This document shows, in pieces, positions 15,727-24,511 of a stretch of DNA of 64,000 bases (the first letter of the stretch is position 1; each line of letters opens with the position of its first letter). A model generated the notes under the pieces. The model saw only the letters and a list, made by a program, of their open reading frames with translations, made no database searches and was not told the origin of the DNA. Origin of the DNA: Hymenobacter guriensis (GTDB lineage: Bacteria > Bacteroidota > Bacteroidia > Cytophagales > Hymenobacteraceae); the NCBI RefSeq assembly GCF_015773195.1, contig NZ_JADWYK010000002.1, forward strand, positions 186,001-250,000, in the 5' to 3' direction. A program made the position numbers and the translations under genes.

Positions 15727-16473
15727 TTACAGCTTGCCTGCTTCGGCAGCCTTTTTCATCTTTTCGTTGGCATAGATGGCCACTTCTACGCGGCGGTTGG
15801 CCTGCTTGCCTTCTACCGTGGTGTTGTCGGCAACGGGCTGCGAAGAGCCGTAGCCTTTGGTCGATACGCGAGCAGCGTCTACGCCCTGCGTTACGGTGTA
15901 GTTAGCTACCGACTGCGCCCGGCGCTCCGACAGCGGCTGGTTGATGGCGTCGGAACCGGAGTTGTCGGTGTGGCCTTCTACCAGCACGTTCGTGTCGGGG
16001 TACTTCTTCAGGACTTCAGCCATTTTCTGGATTTCCGTCATCGAAGCAGCCCGCAGGTCGCTTTTATTGGTATCAAACAGAATGCCCGAGTCGAAGGTGA
16101 TTTTGATGCCTTCGCCCACGCGCTCCACTTTGGCGTTGGCCATGTCGCGCTGTAGCTCTTCGGCCTGCTTGTCCATCTTGCGGCCAATGAGGGCACCGCT
16201 GGCACCACCCACGGTAGCGCCGATGATAGCGCCAGCAGCCGTACCATTCTTACCGCCAATTACGCGGCCCAGTACTGCTCCGGCGGCGGCACCGGCACCG
16301 GCACCGATGATACCGCCTTTAGCCGTTTTGCTCATGCCGGTTTTACGGGCACCCGAGCCGTTGCCTTCCGGCAGGCTGCCGTCGCTGGCGGGCTTAGAAG
16401 AAGCACATGAGCCGAGGAACATAACCATGGCCATGAACAGAGAGAGAATCGATTTGCGAGAGTTCATTTGCAT
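15727..16473 (-). CDS. OmpA-family lipoprotein with glycine-zipper domain (copy 2)
   Basis: The 248-residue protein is a paralogue of 14768-15475 with the same order: glycine zipper ('GGIIGAGAGAAAGAVLGRVIGG') and OmpA domain ('VLVEGHTDNSGSDAINQPLSERRAQSV'). Unlike copy 1 it has a lipobox (FLGSC), so it is probably a lipoprotein. An in-frame ATG at 16467 is an alternative start. The leader just upstream (about 16480-16520) is purine-rich with a loose 7-base periodicity. Confidence 0.9.
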   Translation of the reverse strand: MQMNSRKSILSLFMAMVMFLGSCASSKPASDGSLPEGNGSGARKTGMSKTAKGGIIGAGAGAAAGAVLGRVIGGKNGTAAGAIIGATVGGASGALIGRKMDKQAEELQRDMANAKVERVGEGIKITFDSGILFDTNKSDLRAASMTEIQKMAEVLKKYPDTNVLVEGHTDNSGSDAINQPLSERRAQSVANYTVTQGVDAARVSTKGYGSSQPVADNTTVEGKQANRRVEVAIYANEKMKKAAEAGKL

Positions 16474-16617
16474 GAAACTTGGTGAAAGAGAAAAAAGGGA
16501 AACGGGAAATTCGGGAGTTTGGTGTGCTTACTGATTTCGGCAGAAAAATGTTCGGCAAACATAGCGACAGCGCTATACGCTGCCAAAACCTGCCTGCATA
16601 GGTACGGCGAAACCATG

Positions 16618-16660
16618 AAAAAGCCCCCAACCGGCGCCGTATGCGCTGGTTGAGGGCCTT
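16618..16660 (-). terminator. Terminator of accD
   Basis: On the minus strand AAGGCCCTCAACC-AGCGC pairs with GCGC-GGTTGGGGGCTT with small mismatches and is followed by TTTTTC. Confidence 0.6.
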
Positions 16661-16694
16661 AATCAAAATACGGGCCTAAATTTATGGCAATAGC

Positions 16695-17591
16695 TTAGCG
16701 GGTCTGCCGGGTTGGCACCGAAGCTGTTTCAACTGCCTCTGGGGCAGAAGATTGCACCATGTGCAACAAATCGGTGAGCTGCTGCTTCAGCTCTTTGCGG
16801 TCGACAATAAAATCGAGGAAGCCGTGCTCCAGCACGAACTCGGCGCTCTGGAAGCCCTTGGGCAGGTCTTTGCCGATGGTTTCCTTGATAACGCGCGGAC
16901 CGGCGAATCCAATGAGCGCGCCCGGCTCGGAGATGTTAAAGTCGCCGAGCATGGCGAAAGAGGCCGTGACGCCGCCCGTAGTGGGGTCCGTAAGCAAGGA
17001 GATGAACGGCACGCCGGCTTCGGACAGCAGGGCCAGCTTGGCCGAAGTTTTGGCCATCTGCATCAGGGAGTAGCCGGCTTCCATCATGCGGGCCCCACCC
17101 GATTTGCTGATCATCAGGAACGGGATGCGGTGCTGGCGGGCGTAGTCGATGGCGCGGGCAATTTTCTCGCCTACCACCGAGCCCATCGAACCGCCAATGA
17201 ACTTGAAGTCCATGCAAGCTACCACCAGCTCCTGGCCGTTCATGAGGCCGTGGGCAGTGCGCACGGCATCCTGCAAGCCAGTGGCGCGCTGGGTGGCGGC
17301 AATGCGCTGCGGATAAGCTTTGGTATCAACGAAGTGCAGTGGGTCGCCGGACGTCAGGTTTTCGTCGAGTTCCGTGAACTGGTTGTTGTCGAACAGCACC
17401 TCGAAATACTCGGCGGAGTTGATCCGGTCGTGGTAGTTGCACTTGGCGCAGGTGTAGAGCAGGCGCTTGTGCTCGGCCATGGGGGCCACGGTTTTGCACT
17501 CGGGACACTTATACCACAGGCCATCGGGGGTTTCCTTTTTCTGGTCCGTCGGGGTGACGATGCCTTTTTCTACACGCTTAAACCAAGACAT
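16695..17591 (-). CDS. accD: Acetyl-CoA carboxylase carboxyltransferase subunit beta
   Basis: The 298-residue protein has a 4-cysteine zinc finger near the N-terminus ('[26 protein letters not shown]') and the carboxyltransferase core ('[18 protein letters not shown]', '[23 protein letters not shown]', '[18 protein letters not shown]'). With AccA it transfers carboxyl from biotin carboxyl carrier to acetyl-CoA, the first step of fatty acid synthesis. The ATG at 17591 (MSWFKR) is the usual AccD start. The reading frame stays open another 18 codons upstream through a repeat-like leader. birA, which biotinylates the carrier, is at 58025. Confidence 0.96.
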   Translation of the reverse strand: MSWFKRVEKGIVTPTDQKKETPDGLWYKCPECKTVAPMAEHKRLLYTCAKCNYHDRINSAEYFEVLFDNNQFTELDENLTSGDPLHFVDTKAYPQRIAATQRATGLQDAVRTAHGLMNGQELVVACMDFKFIGGSMGSVVGEKIARAIDYARQHRIPFLMISKSGGARMMEAGYSLMQMAKTSAKLALLSEAGVPFISLLTDPTTGGVTASFAMLGDFNISEPGALIGFAGPRVIKETIGKDLPKGFQSAEFVLEHGFLDFIVDRKELKQQLTDLLHMVQSSAPEAVETASVPTRQTR

Positions 17592-17670
17592 GGGAGACTG
17601 TTGCTGGGAAGTAGGAGCTGGAAGCTGAAAATCGGAAGGGTCCATACGGCGGCGCCTCGGCCGACGATGA

Positions 17671-17678
17671 CAAAGGTA
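17671..17678 (-). promoter_or_regulatory. -7 element of accD
   Basis: CAAAGGTA reads TACCTTTG on the minus strand, 79 bases before the ATG at 17591. Confidence 0.5.
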
Positions 17679-17898
17679 GCATCCAAATTACGCAAAAGTG
17701 GGCAGCCGGTAATGCCGGCCTGCCGTTATTACCGGCTTTTTGCCAGCGGTGAGCTGCCGGGCAGGCGTATATCGGCGCTCCTTCATCCTTAAGTGCCCGC
17801 CCGCCCTGCTACGAAACCGCCGAAGTAACTACCTTGCCCGGGCATTGGTTGATTTGACAAACCGGCCCTTGCGCTTGGGATTAACTTACGTTTTGGTT

Positions 17899-18912
17899 GT
17901 GAAAAACACTGCTTCTGCCTTCCTGCTGCTTTCTGCCCTGGCCTCGGCAACGCTATTGCCCGGCTGCGTGGCTTCCAAAAAATACGACGACCTGCGCGCC
18001 CGTCAGGCGGCCACTGAGCAGTCGTTGGCTACGGCCGAGCGGCAGCAGCGCGAAGCCGTAGCCGAGCTTCAGAAATCGACGGATGCGCTAAGTGAGCTGC
18101 GCCTGCAAACCAAGCGCCTGGCCGAAGACTCGGCCCAGACCGGCAACGCCCTGCGCCGCACCCGCCAGCTTTACACCCAGCTTACCGACTCCTACGACAA
18201 GCTGCTCAAGAACTCGGACCGCGCCCTGGCCAACAAAGCCGACGACTACAACAAGGTAGCCCGCGACCTGGCCCGCCGCGAAGCCGAGTTGGGTGAGCTG
18301 GAAACCACGCTCAAACGCAGTAAAGCCGACATCGACAAGCTGAATACTGACCTGAAAGTGCGCGAAGTACGCGTGCAGGAGCTGGAAAAGGCACTGGTAG
18401 AGAAGGACAAGGCCGTGAACGACCTGCGCACCAGCGTGGCCAACGCCCTGCGCGGCTTCCAGGGCTCGGAGCTGCAGGTGAAGATGAAGGACGGCAAAGT
18501 GTACGTGTCTCTTTCGGAGCAGCTGCTATTCAAATCGGGCTCTACGAAAGTGGACCCCAAAGGCCAGGAAGCCCTGAAAAAGCTGGCTGCCGTGCTGCAG
18601 GAGCAGAAAGACGTGAACGTGGTGGTGGAAGGCCACACCGATAATGTCCCGATTCTGAAAGGCACCGCCGGCATGCAGGACAACTGGGATTTGAGCGTGC
18701 TGCGCGCCACCGAAATTGCCCGCCTGCTTTCCACCAACGGCGTGGCCCCGGAGCGCGTGACGGCCTCAGGCCGCGCGCAGTATGTGCCCGTCTCGGCCAA
18801 CGATACGCCCGCCAACAAAGCCCTCAACCGCCGCACCGAAATCATCCTCACGCCCAAGCTGGATCAGCTGTTCCAGATCCTGGGCTCCAACTCAACTACG
18901 GGCACCAAGTAG
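17899..18912 (+). CDS. OmpA-family lipoprotein with long coiled coil
   Basis: The 337-residue protein has a lipoprotein signal with lipobox LPGC, a coiled coil of about 150 residues rich in A, E, K, L and R, and a C-terminal OmpA domain (about 215-325, 'LLFKSGSTKVDPKGQEALKKLA', 'VVVEGHTDNVPI', 'NRRTEIILTPKLDQLF'). It probably spans from a membrane anchor to peptidoglycan. I chose the GTG at 17899 because the signal peptide starts there. The frame is open upstream to 17740, but that part looks non-coding. Confidence 0.85.
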   Translation: MKNTASAFLLLSALASATLLPGCVASKKYDDLRARQAATEQSLATAERQQREAVAELQKSTDALSELRLQTKRLAEDSAQTGNALRRTRQLYTQLTDSYDKLLKNSDRALANKADDYNKVARDLARREAELGELETTLKRSKADIDKLNTDLKVREVRVQELEKALVEKDKAVNDLRTSVANALRGFQGSELQVKMKDGKVYVSLSEQLLFKSGSTKVDPKGQEALKKLAAVLQEQKDVNVVVEGHTDNVPILKGTAGMQDNWDLSVLRATEIARLLSTNGVAPERVTASGRAQYVPVSANDTPANKALNRRTEIILTPKLDQLFQILGSNSTTGTK

Positions 18913-18927
18913 CCGCGTTCAGGACAA

Positions 18928-18965
18928 GAAAGCCCCGCCTGCGGATACGCTGGGCGGGGCTTTTC
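18928..18965 (+). terminator. Terminator after the OmpA lipoprotein gene
   Basis: AAAGCCCCGCC pairs with GGGCGGGGCTTTT around a 12-base loop and ends in a T run. Confidence 0.85.
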
Positions 18966-19046
18966 TGGTTTCACCTCATTTTTAATAATAGGGCCAGACC
19001 ACTGACTTTGATATTTTCCGGCGTCGGTTAATAGAATAACATGCAA

Positions 19047-19763
19047 CTACTTCAGCAGTAGCTGCACCACGGGTAGTGCCAGCTGTGCCCACTGCGCCAT
19101 GTGCTGGCCGGAATAATGCAGTCCATCGGCAGTGAACTGGGTGGCGTCGCCGGCCGCCGCACGGGTAGCAGGGGTGATATCCACGAAGGCTACGCCTGCC
19201 ACCTGGCTTTCTTCCCGCGCCACGGCGTTGAACTGGTCGATTTCCGACGCAATACTTTCCTGGTTACGCCCTTGTGCGTAGGGCGTGCGGCCCCAGTCGG
19301 GAATGGACAGCACCAGTACCCGCCCGGGGCGGCCAGCCGCCAGATGAATGGCCGTTTGCAGCAGCTGGCGGAACTCGGTACGGTAGGTGGCCAGCGGCTG
19401 CCCGCGGTACTGGTTGTTCACCCCGATCAGCAACGACACGAGCCCGAAGTCTTTCGGCAAATTGGCTTCTTGAATGGCATTTTGCAGCTCGGCGGTAGTC
19501 CAGCCGGTGCGGGCAATAATGGTGGGCGGCTGCAGGTTGAGGCCCTGCGCCTGGGCCAGCTCTGCCAGCTGCACACTCCAGCGGTCAGCCTCCTGCGCCC
19601 CTTGTCCAATGGTGTAAGAGTCGCCGAGGGACAGAAACCCGATGGCGGGGCCAAGGGGCGCGGGCAGGGGCGTAACGGCCGGCCCGGCCGTGGGCGTGGG
19701 CTCTTCCCCGGAAGAGGCGCAGCCAAAACCCAGCACCAGCAGCAAGACAAACAGGATACGCAT
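19047..19763 (-). CDS. SGNH/GDSL-family hydrolase, lipoprotein
   Basis: The 238-residue lipoprotein has lipobox GFGC near residue 15. The mature protein has a Pro/Thr-rich linker and then block I 'FLSLGDSYTIGQGA' with the nucleophilic serine. It continues with 'LIGVNNQYRG' (block III Asn) and a C-terminal 'DGLHYSGQHMAQWA' with the catalytic Asp and His. It is an esterase or lipase-like hydrolase of unknown substrate located in the cell envelope. The start at 19763 gives a compact lipoprotein signal. Confidence 0.9.
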   Translation of the reverse strand: MRILFVLLLVLGFGCASSGEEPTPTAGPAVTPLPAPLGPAIGFLSLGDSYTIGQGAQEADRWSVQLAELAQAQGLNLQPPTIIARTGWTTAELQNAIQEANLPKDFGLVSLLIGVNNQYRGQPLATYRTEFRQLLQTAIHLAAGRPGRVLVLSIPDWGRTPYAQGRNQESIASEIDQFNAVAREESQVAGVAFVDITPATRAAAGDATQFTADGLHYSGQHMAQWAQLALPVVQLLLK

Positions 19764-19868
19764 CAGCACGAAAATCAAGGCAGAAACAATGAGGCCTATA
19801 CGCCGGAAAGGGCCGGCTTAGATTGCCGGCCCTTCCGCTTAACTTCATATAGCACCAAATAGTGCCGC

Positions 19869-21008
19869 TTACCCAATTGCCTGGGCAAGGTCCTCAATCA
19901 AGTCCTCGGCATCCTCAATGCCTACGCTCAGCCGAATCAAGGAATCGGAGAGACCGGCCTTGCGGCGCTCCTCGGCCGGAATGCTGGCATGCGTCATGGT
20001 GGCGGGGTGGCCCGAAAGGCTTTCGACGCCGCCTAGGCTTTCGGCCAGCGAGAACAGCTGGAACTTCTCCAGCACGGCAATGGCATCTTCTTTCCGGTCG
20101 CCTTTCAGCACAAAGGAAATCATACCGCCAAAATCGCGCATCTGCCGGGCCGCCACGCTGTGGTTGGGATGATCGGCAAAGCCGGGCCAGAACACTTTTT
20201 CAACCTTGGGGTGGGCCTTCAGGTATTCGGCCACCTTTCGGCCGTTTTCACAGTGGCGCTGCATACGCACATGCAGGGTTTTGAGGCCGCGCAGCACCAG
20301 AAAGCAGTCCTGGGGCCCGGGCGTGCCCCCGCAGGCATTCTGGAAAAAGCTTAGGCGCTGGTGCAGCTCGTCGTCGTTCACCACCACAGCGCCCATCACG
20401 GTATCGGAGTGCCCGCCCATATACTTGGTAAGCGAGTACATCACCATATCGGCGCCCAGCTCCAGCGGGGTTTGCAGGTAGGGCGTGGAGAAAGTGTTAT
20501 CAACGACCAGCAGGGCTCCAGCCTTTTTGGCCACGGCCGAGGCAGCGGCAATATCAATGACGTTGAGCAGCGGGTTCGTGGGCGTTTCCACCCAAATCAG
20601 CTTGGTGCGCTCCGTCACAGCGGCTTCCACGGCGGCCATGTCGTGCATGGGCACAAAGTGAAATTTGATACCGTAGGTGGCGTACACCTTGGTGAAAAGC
20701 CGGTAAGACCCCCCGTACAAATCATTGGTGCTGATAACCTCATCGCCGGGCTGCAGGAGCTTCACAATGCAGTCGATGGCTGCCATACCGGAGGCGAAGG
20801 CCAAGCCGTGCTTGCCGTTGTCGAGGGCCGCCAGCGCGTCCTGCAGCTGGGAGCGGGTAGGGTTGTGGGTGCGTGAGTACTCGAAGCCTTTGTGGTCGCC
20901 GGGGGAGCGTTGCACGTAGGTTGAGGTCTGGTAGATAGGCGTCATAATGGCCCCGGTTGCAGGGTCGGGATGCACGCCGGCGTGGATGGCTTTGGTTCCG
21001 AATTTCAT
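19869..21008 (-). CDS. metB: Cystathionine gamma-synthase / gamma-lyase family
   Basis: The 379-residue PLP enzyme begins 'FGTKAIHAGVHPDPATGAIMTPIYQTSTYVQ'. It has the Cys/Met metabolism signature with the PLP lysine in 'MYSLTKYMGGHSDTVMGA' and ends in 'RLSVGIEDAEDLIEDLAQA'. It acts in trans-sulfuration for methionine or cysteine synthesis. Synthase and lyase activity cannot be separated from sequence alone; the name metB is the common choice. It is monocistronic with TACCTTTG (minus strand, 21050-21057) upstream. Confidence 0.9.
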   Translation of the reverse strand: MKFGTKAIHAGVHPDPATGAIMTPIYQTSTYVQRSPGDHKGFEYSRTHNPTRSQLQDALAALDNGKHGLAFASGMAAIDCIVKLLQPGDEVISTNDLYGGSYRLFTKVYATYGIKFHFVPMHDMAAVEAAVTERTKLIWVETPTNPLLNVIDIAAASAVAKKAGALLVVDNTFSTPYLQTPLELGADMVMYSLTKYMGGHSDTVMGAVVVNDDELHQRLSFFQNACGGTPGPQDCFLVLRGLKTLHVRMQRHCENGRKVAEYLKAHPKVEKVFWPGFADHPNHSVAARQMRDFGGMISFVLKGDRKEDAIAVLEKFQLFSLAESLGGVESLSGHPATMTHASIPAEERRKAGLSDSLIRLSVGIEDAEDLIEDLAQAIG

Positions 21009-21049
21009 GGGTGGATGCTGAGGTTGGGCAGAGCCTGGGAATACTGCCG

Positions 21050-21057
21050 CAAAGGTA
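21050..21057 (-). promoter_or_regulatory. -7 element of the metB-type gene
   Basis: TACCTTTG on the minus strand, 41 bases before the ATG. Confidence 0.5.
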
Positions 21058-21196
21058 GAAGGGTTTGGGCAGAGGCGGCGCGGCGTGGGCAGAGCAGGAC
21101 TTTTTCTTTATCCGCTAGCGAGTTATGCTTGCAATCCTGCGGGGGCCAGCGGTATCTTGTCGGGTAAAACCTATCCTCAATTTCACCTATAGTCGC

Positions 21197-22084
21197 TTGA
21201 AAAGACTGCTACTCCTGCTGGCCGTGCTGGCCAGCCTCCACCTGAGCGCCGCGGCCTCTACCCCACCAGTGCCTGCCGACTCCCTTGACCGTGAAAAGGC
21301 TTATGTCGATTCCGTCCATGCCACCCTTCACTACCAGACCGGGCACATTGTCCTGCCTGATAACTTAGGCTCACTGGAAGTACCCAAAGGCTTCCGCTTC
21401 CTTGACGCTGAACAAAGCAACTACGTGCTGACCAAGCTTTGGGGAAACCCCGAAGGCGGCTCCCTCGGTATGCTGCTCCCCGATGACCGGGGTCCTTTGT
21501 CGGACAACAACTGGGCTTTCGACATTGAGTACGACCCCTCGGGCTACGTGGAGGACGATGATGCCGCCGATATCGACTACGACCTGCTCAAAGAAATGCA
21601 GGACGACACCGAAGAAGCCAACGAGGAGCGGGAAAAGGCGGGTTACGGCCGCGTACTGTTGATTGGCTGGGCCGCCAAACCCTATTACGACGCGAAGCTC
21701 AACGTACTGCACTGGGCCAAAGAGCTGCGCTTCAGCGGCACGTCCGAAACCACGCTCAACTACAACGTGCGCGTGCTGGGCCGCAAGGGCGTGCTCAACC
21801 TCAACGCCATTGGGAGCATGACCCAGCTACCCGAAATCCGCCGCACCATTCCCGCCATCATCAAAAGCGTGGAGTTTGCCAAAGGCCAGCAATATGCCGA
21901 CTTCAACCCCAAGCTTGACGAGGTAGCTGCCTACGGGATTGGCGGGCTGGTGGCCGGCAAGGTTCTGGCCAAAGCAGGTGCCTTGGCTTTGTTTGTCAAG
22001 TTCTGGAAAGTCATTCTGGCCCTGGTAGCCGGCGGCTGGACGGCTATCCGGCGCTTTTTCGGGGGCAAAACCGAAGACGAGTAA
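21197..22084 (+). CDS. DUF2167 family membrane protein
   Basis: About 295 residues. A signal peptide ('LLLLLAVLASLHLSAAAS') leads into the DUF2167 body ('TGHIVLPDNLGSLEVPKGFRFLDAEQSNYVL', 'NNWAFDIEYDPSGYVEDDDA', 'VLLIGWAAKPYYDAKLNVLHWAKEL'). A hydrophobic C-terminus (about 245-280) is the membrane anchor. The family has no established function. The frame is open from an ATG at 21125, but a -7-like element (TATCTTGT, 21151-21158) lies inside, so I favour the TTG at 21197 where the signal peptide starts. Confidence 0.85.
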   Translation: MKRLLLLLAVLASLHLSAAASTPPVPADSLDREKAYVDSVHATLHYQTGHIVLPDNLGSLEVPKGFRFLDAEQSNYVLTKLWGNPEGGSLGMLLPDDRGPLSDNNWAFDIEYDPSGYVEDDDAADIDYDLLKEMQDDTEEANEEREKAGYGRVLLIGWAAKPYYDAKLNVLHWAKELRFSGTSETTLNYNVRVLGRKGVLNLNAIGSMTQLPEIRRTIPAIIKSVEFAKGQQYADFNPKLDEVAAYGIGGLVAGKVLAKAGALALFVKFWKVILALVAGGWTAIRRFFGGKTEDE

Positions 22085-22194
22085 GCGGCAAACGCCAAAA
22101 CCAGCTAATCCGGAACATGTAGCCTTTCCGTTCATTCTTTCGTTCTACCTTCGGGCCAGCTGTTTCCAGCTGGCCCGTCTGTTTTACGCTGCCT

Positions 22195-22920
22195 ATGGCT
22201 TTCCTGAAAGAGCTTTTCCACCAGAATAAATCCACCTTGGCGCTGCTGCTGCTGCTGGCCCTGCTCCCGCTGCTGGGCGATAGTGCCCTGGCTTGGGTGC
22301 TGCACCACAACCGCGAGCTGCTAGCCCAGCCTACGGCCTGGGAAATGCTCCTATACTTTGGCGTGGTAGCCGTAGCCATGACGCTGGCCCTCACGCATAC
22401 CACGGTGGTAGTGCTCATTACGGCCTTCTACTTCAACTGGGCGGGCTTTCCGGGCATGCTGCTCACTTACATGCTGGCGGCGCTGTTCGGGCATATGCTG
22501 GCTACCACTCTCGACAAAGGCAAGCTGATTCGCCTGCTGGAGCGTTTCCCGAAGGCCCACGCCGTGATGCACGAGCTGCGCGGCGACAGTTGGCGGCTGG
22601 TACTGCTCACGCGCCTTTCGCCGGTGCTGCCATTCGCGCTTATCACGTTCATTCTGGCCGTAGTAGGGGTGCCGCGTCGTCAGTTTCTCACGGCTTCGGT
22701 GGTTGGCATGCTGCCCCGTACCCTGTTTTTCTACTGGCTGGGCACCAAGGCGCAGGATGTGCTGCTGCTCATTCAGGACCCAGACACGGGTACGGCGGGC
22801 AAGGTGCTGGTGGCGCTGCTGCTGGCCGTTTCCGCCTTTGGACTTTACTACCTGTTTACTCGCGCCTTAAAGCGCGTGCTGCAAAAAGGCGTCGAAAAAG
22901 AGCACAAAAATTTCAGCTGA
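22195..22920 (+). CDS. VTT-domain (TVP38/TMEM64, DedA-like) membrane protein
   Basis: The 241-residue integral membrane protein has about five hydrophobic segments and the VTT/SNARE-associated signature. It contains 'ALFGHMLATTLDKGKLIRLLERFPKAHAVMHELRGDSWRLVLLTRLSPVLPFALITFILAVVGV' in split hydrophobic and charged blocks. Family members are implicated in lipid scrambling or transport of undecaprenyl-phosphate-like carriers; the role here is not known. It starts 110 bp after the DUF2167 gene and may share its transcript. Confidence 0.88.
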   Translation: MAFLKELFHQNKSTLALLLLLALLPLLGDSALAWVLHHNRELLAQPTAWEMLLYFGVVAVAMTLALTHTTVVVLITAFYFNWAGFPGMLLTYMLAALFGHMLATTLDKGKLIRLLERFPKAHAVMHELRGDSWRLVLLTRLSPVLPFALITFILAVVGVPRRQFLTASVVGMLPRTLFFYWLGTKAQDVLLLIQDPDTGTAGKVLVALLLAVSAFGLYYLFTRALKRVLQKGVEKEHKNFS

Positions 22921-22976
22921 ATTTCAGCATCTTGCAGTCTTTCGGCAAAAAAAACGGGCAAAATGCCGCTCCCAGC

Positions 22977-23008
22977 TTGCACAGCCCGTACTTACCCTGC
23001 TATCTTTG
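22977..23008 (+). promoter_or_regulatory. Promoter of tRNA-Arg
   Basis: TTG at 22977-22979, a 21-bp spacer and TATCTTTG at 23001-23008 are a good match to the Bacteroidota pattern. The tRNA starts at 23047. Confidence 0.65.
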
Positions 23009-23046
23009 CACAACCAAAACGGAAAATCGTTCTGTTGGCGGTACCT

Positions 23047-23120
23047 GGTTGCATAGCTCAATTGGATAGAGCATCTGACTACGAATCAGAAGGTTTAAGG
23101 TTCGACTCCTTATGCGACCA
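23047..23120 (+). tRNA. tRNA-Arg (anticodon ACG)
   Basis: The acceptor GGTTGCA pairs with TGCGACC (one G-U). The D stem is GCTC/GAGC. Anticodon stem TCTGA/TCAGA holds loop CTACGAA, so the anticodon is ACG. The T arm is TAAGG-TTCGACT-CCTTA. Discriminator A; CCA is not encoded. The anticodon A34 is normally edited to inosine to read CGN codons. Confidence 0.96.
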
Positions 23121-23123
23121 CAG

Positions 23124-23158
23124 AAAAGGCCCTCAGCAGCACGCTGAGGGCCTTTTTT
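23124..23158 (+). terminator. Terminator after tRNA-Arg
   Basis: AAAAGGCCCTCAGC pairs with GCTGAGGGCCTTTTTT around AGCAC. It also lies at the end of the convergent GNAT gene. Confidence 0.88.
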
Positions 23159-23167
23159 ATGTTCGTT

Positions 23168-23668
23168 TTATTCTACGCCCACCGTGGTGCTGCGGCGCTC
23201 CAGCAGCGCCGTATTGCGCCACACTCCGCGCATCTGCCCGATTCGCTCCCGCTGCCCAATCAGCCGAAAGCCGGCGGCTTGGTGCAGCCGGATGCTAGGC
23301 TCGTTTTCCGGAAATATACCCGCCTGCAGCGTCCAGATGCCGTTTTGCTCCGACTCCTTAACCAAGGCCTGCAGAAGCTGGCGGCCGATACCCTGGCCCT
23401 GGGCGACGGCGGCAATGTACACGCTTACTTCGGCTACGCCCGCGTACACGCAACGTCCCGAAACCGGCGTTAGGGCTGCCCAGCCCAGTACCTGCTCGGT
23501 ATTATCGAGAGCAACCAGCCGACTGTGCTTGAGATGCGCGGCGTCCCAGGCCTCCCAGCTGGGGGCTTCGGTTTGAAAGGTGGCATTCCCGGTGGCAATG
23601 CCCTGCTCATAGATAGCGCGCACGGCAGGCCAGTGCACCGCAGCGAGAGGAAGAAGGCGGATATCCAT
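23168..23668 (-). CDS. GNAT N-acetyltransferase, phosphinothricin/arsinothricin acetyltransferase-like
   Basis: The 166-residue protein has the family start 'IRLLPLAAVHWPAVRAIYEQGIATGNATFQTEAPSWEAW', the acetyl-CoA loop 'VAQGQGIGRQLLQALV' and the C-terminal 'NEPSIRLHQAAGFRLIGQRERIG'. This subgroup acetylates phosphinothricin or methionine sulfoximine, and close relatives in arsenic loci (ArsN1) acetylate arsinothricin. It is the last gene of a minus-strand cluster headed by an ArsR regulator and a DUF6428 protein, which favours an arsenic link. That is inference. There are 8 bp between the upstream phosphoesterase stop and this start. Confidence 0.88.
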   Translation of the reverse strand: MDIRLLPLAAVHWPAVRAIYEQGIATGNATFQTEAPSWEAWDAAHLKHSRLVALDNTEQVLGWAALTPVSGRCVYAGVAEVSVYIAAVAQGQGIGRQLLQALVKESEQNGIWTLQAGIFPENEPSIRLHQAAGFRLIGQRERIGQMRGVWRNTALLERRSTTVGVE

Positions 23669-23676
23669 GGGGAAAT

Positions 23677-24450
23677 TTAGTAAGCCCGGCGCAACATATC
23701 AGCGTAGGCGTTAGGTAAGGGGCTATTCTCCACAGCTTGAGCAACTTTTTCAACGTCGTAGGGCACGCGCACCAGCTCGCTACGCAGGCCATCGGGGCGG
23801 GTGAGGCAAGTATCGTTATCGAGGTGGAGGAGCAGGTAAGCCGCCTGCGGATTCCCATCCTTGGGTTTGCCCACGGAGCCAATGTTGAGCGCGTGGCGGT
23901 AGCGGGTCTGGCCTTCCTGCTCGTAAGCCAGGGCCCGATGAAAGGGCTTGTGCGTGTGCCCAAACAGCAGCACATCAGCGCGGGCATCGATCAGTATCCG
24001 CAGCAGGCTTTCTTCGGGGCGGTCTTCAAACAGATACTCGTTGATGCAGCGCGGGGAGCCGTGCACCATCAACAAACTGAGCGTGCAGGGCTCATCAACA
24101 AACTCCAGACGCATGTGCTTGGGCAGCAGGCGCAGGTAGCGGCGCTCCGCTTCGCCCACGGCGGCGTTGGTAAAGGCAATGCTTTGCGCGCCCAGCTGTT
24201 TGTCTTCCTCGGTTTTGTAGGCGCAGCCGCACTCGCTGCTACCCAGGCCAATACCCTGGTCGTAGTTGCCGGCCAGGGTGGGAATGCCGCGCCGCCGGAT
24301 TTCGGCTATGACTTCATTCGGCCAGGGCGCGTAGCCTACCAGGTCGCCCAGGCAGAATACCATGTCCGGCTGGCGCTGGCCGATATCGGCCAGCACGGCC
24401 TGCAGAGCCGGCAGATTGCCGTGCACATCCGAGAAAAAGGCAATAGTCAT
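23677..24450 (-). CDS. Calcineurin-like metallophosphoesterase (YfcE/Mpp-type)
   Basis: The 257-residue protein has all the metallophosphoesterase blocks: 'FFSDVHGNLPALQAVL' (D-x-H), 'FCLGDLVGYAP' (GD), 'LAGNYDQG' (GN-D in place of GNHD), 'LLMVHGSP' (H) and 'VLLFGHTHKPF' (GHTH). A short Cys-containing segment 'SECGCAYKTEE' sits in a loop. It hydrolyses a phosphoester of unknown identity in the cytosol. The ATG at 24450 starts directly at the first strand. It lies between the ArsR/DUF6428 pair and the GNAT gene on the same strand. Confidence 0.9.
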   Translation of the reverse strand: MTIAFFSDVHGNLPALQAVLADIGQRQPDMVFCLGDLVGYAPWPNEVIAEIRRRGIPTLAGNYDQGIGLGSSECGCAYKTEEDKQLGAQSIAFTNAAVGEAERRYLRLLPKHMRLEFVDEPCTLSLLMVHGSPRCINEYLFEDRPEESLLRILIDARADVLLFGHTHKPFHRALAYEQEGQTRYRHALNIGSVGKPKDGNPQAAYLLLHLDNDTCLTRPDGLRSELVRVPYDVEKVAQAVENSPLPNAYADMLRRAY

Positions 24451-24511
24451 CTGAAAAAACGCAGCAGTACCCGGAAACGAGTTTCTCGCGAGGCCAGGCC
24501 TAACAGAAGCT

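Noticed and set aside
17592..17645. Extended AccD N-terminus of 18 residues
   Set aside because: The extra segment is heptamer-like leader sequence (GGAAGTA, GGAGCTG, GAAGCTG) and AccD proteins normally start at MSWF.
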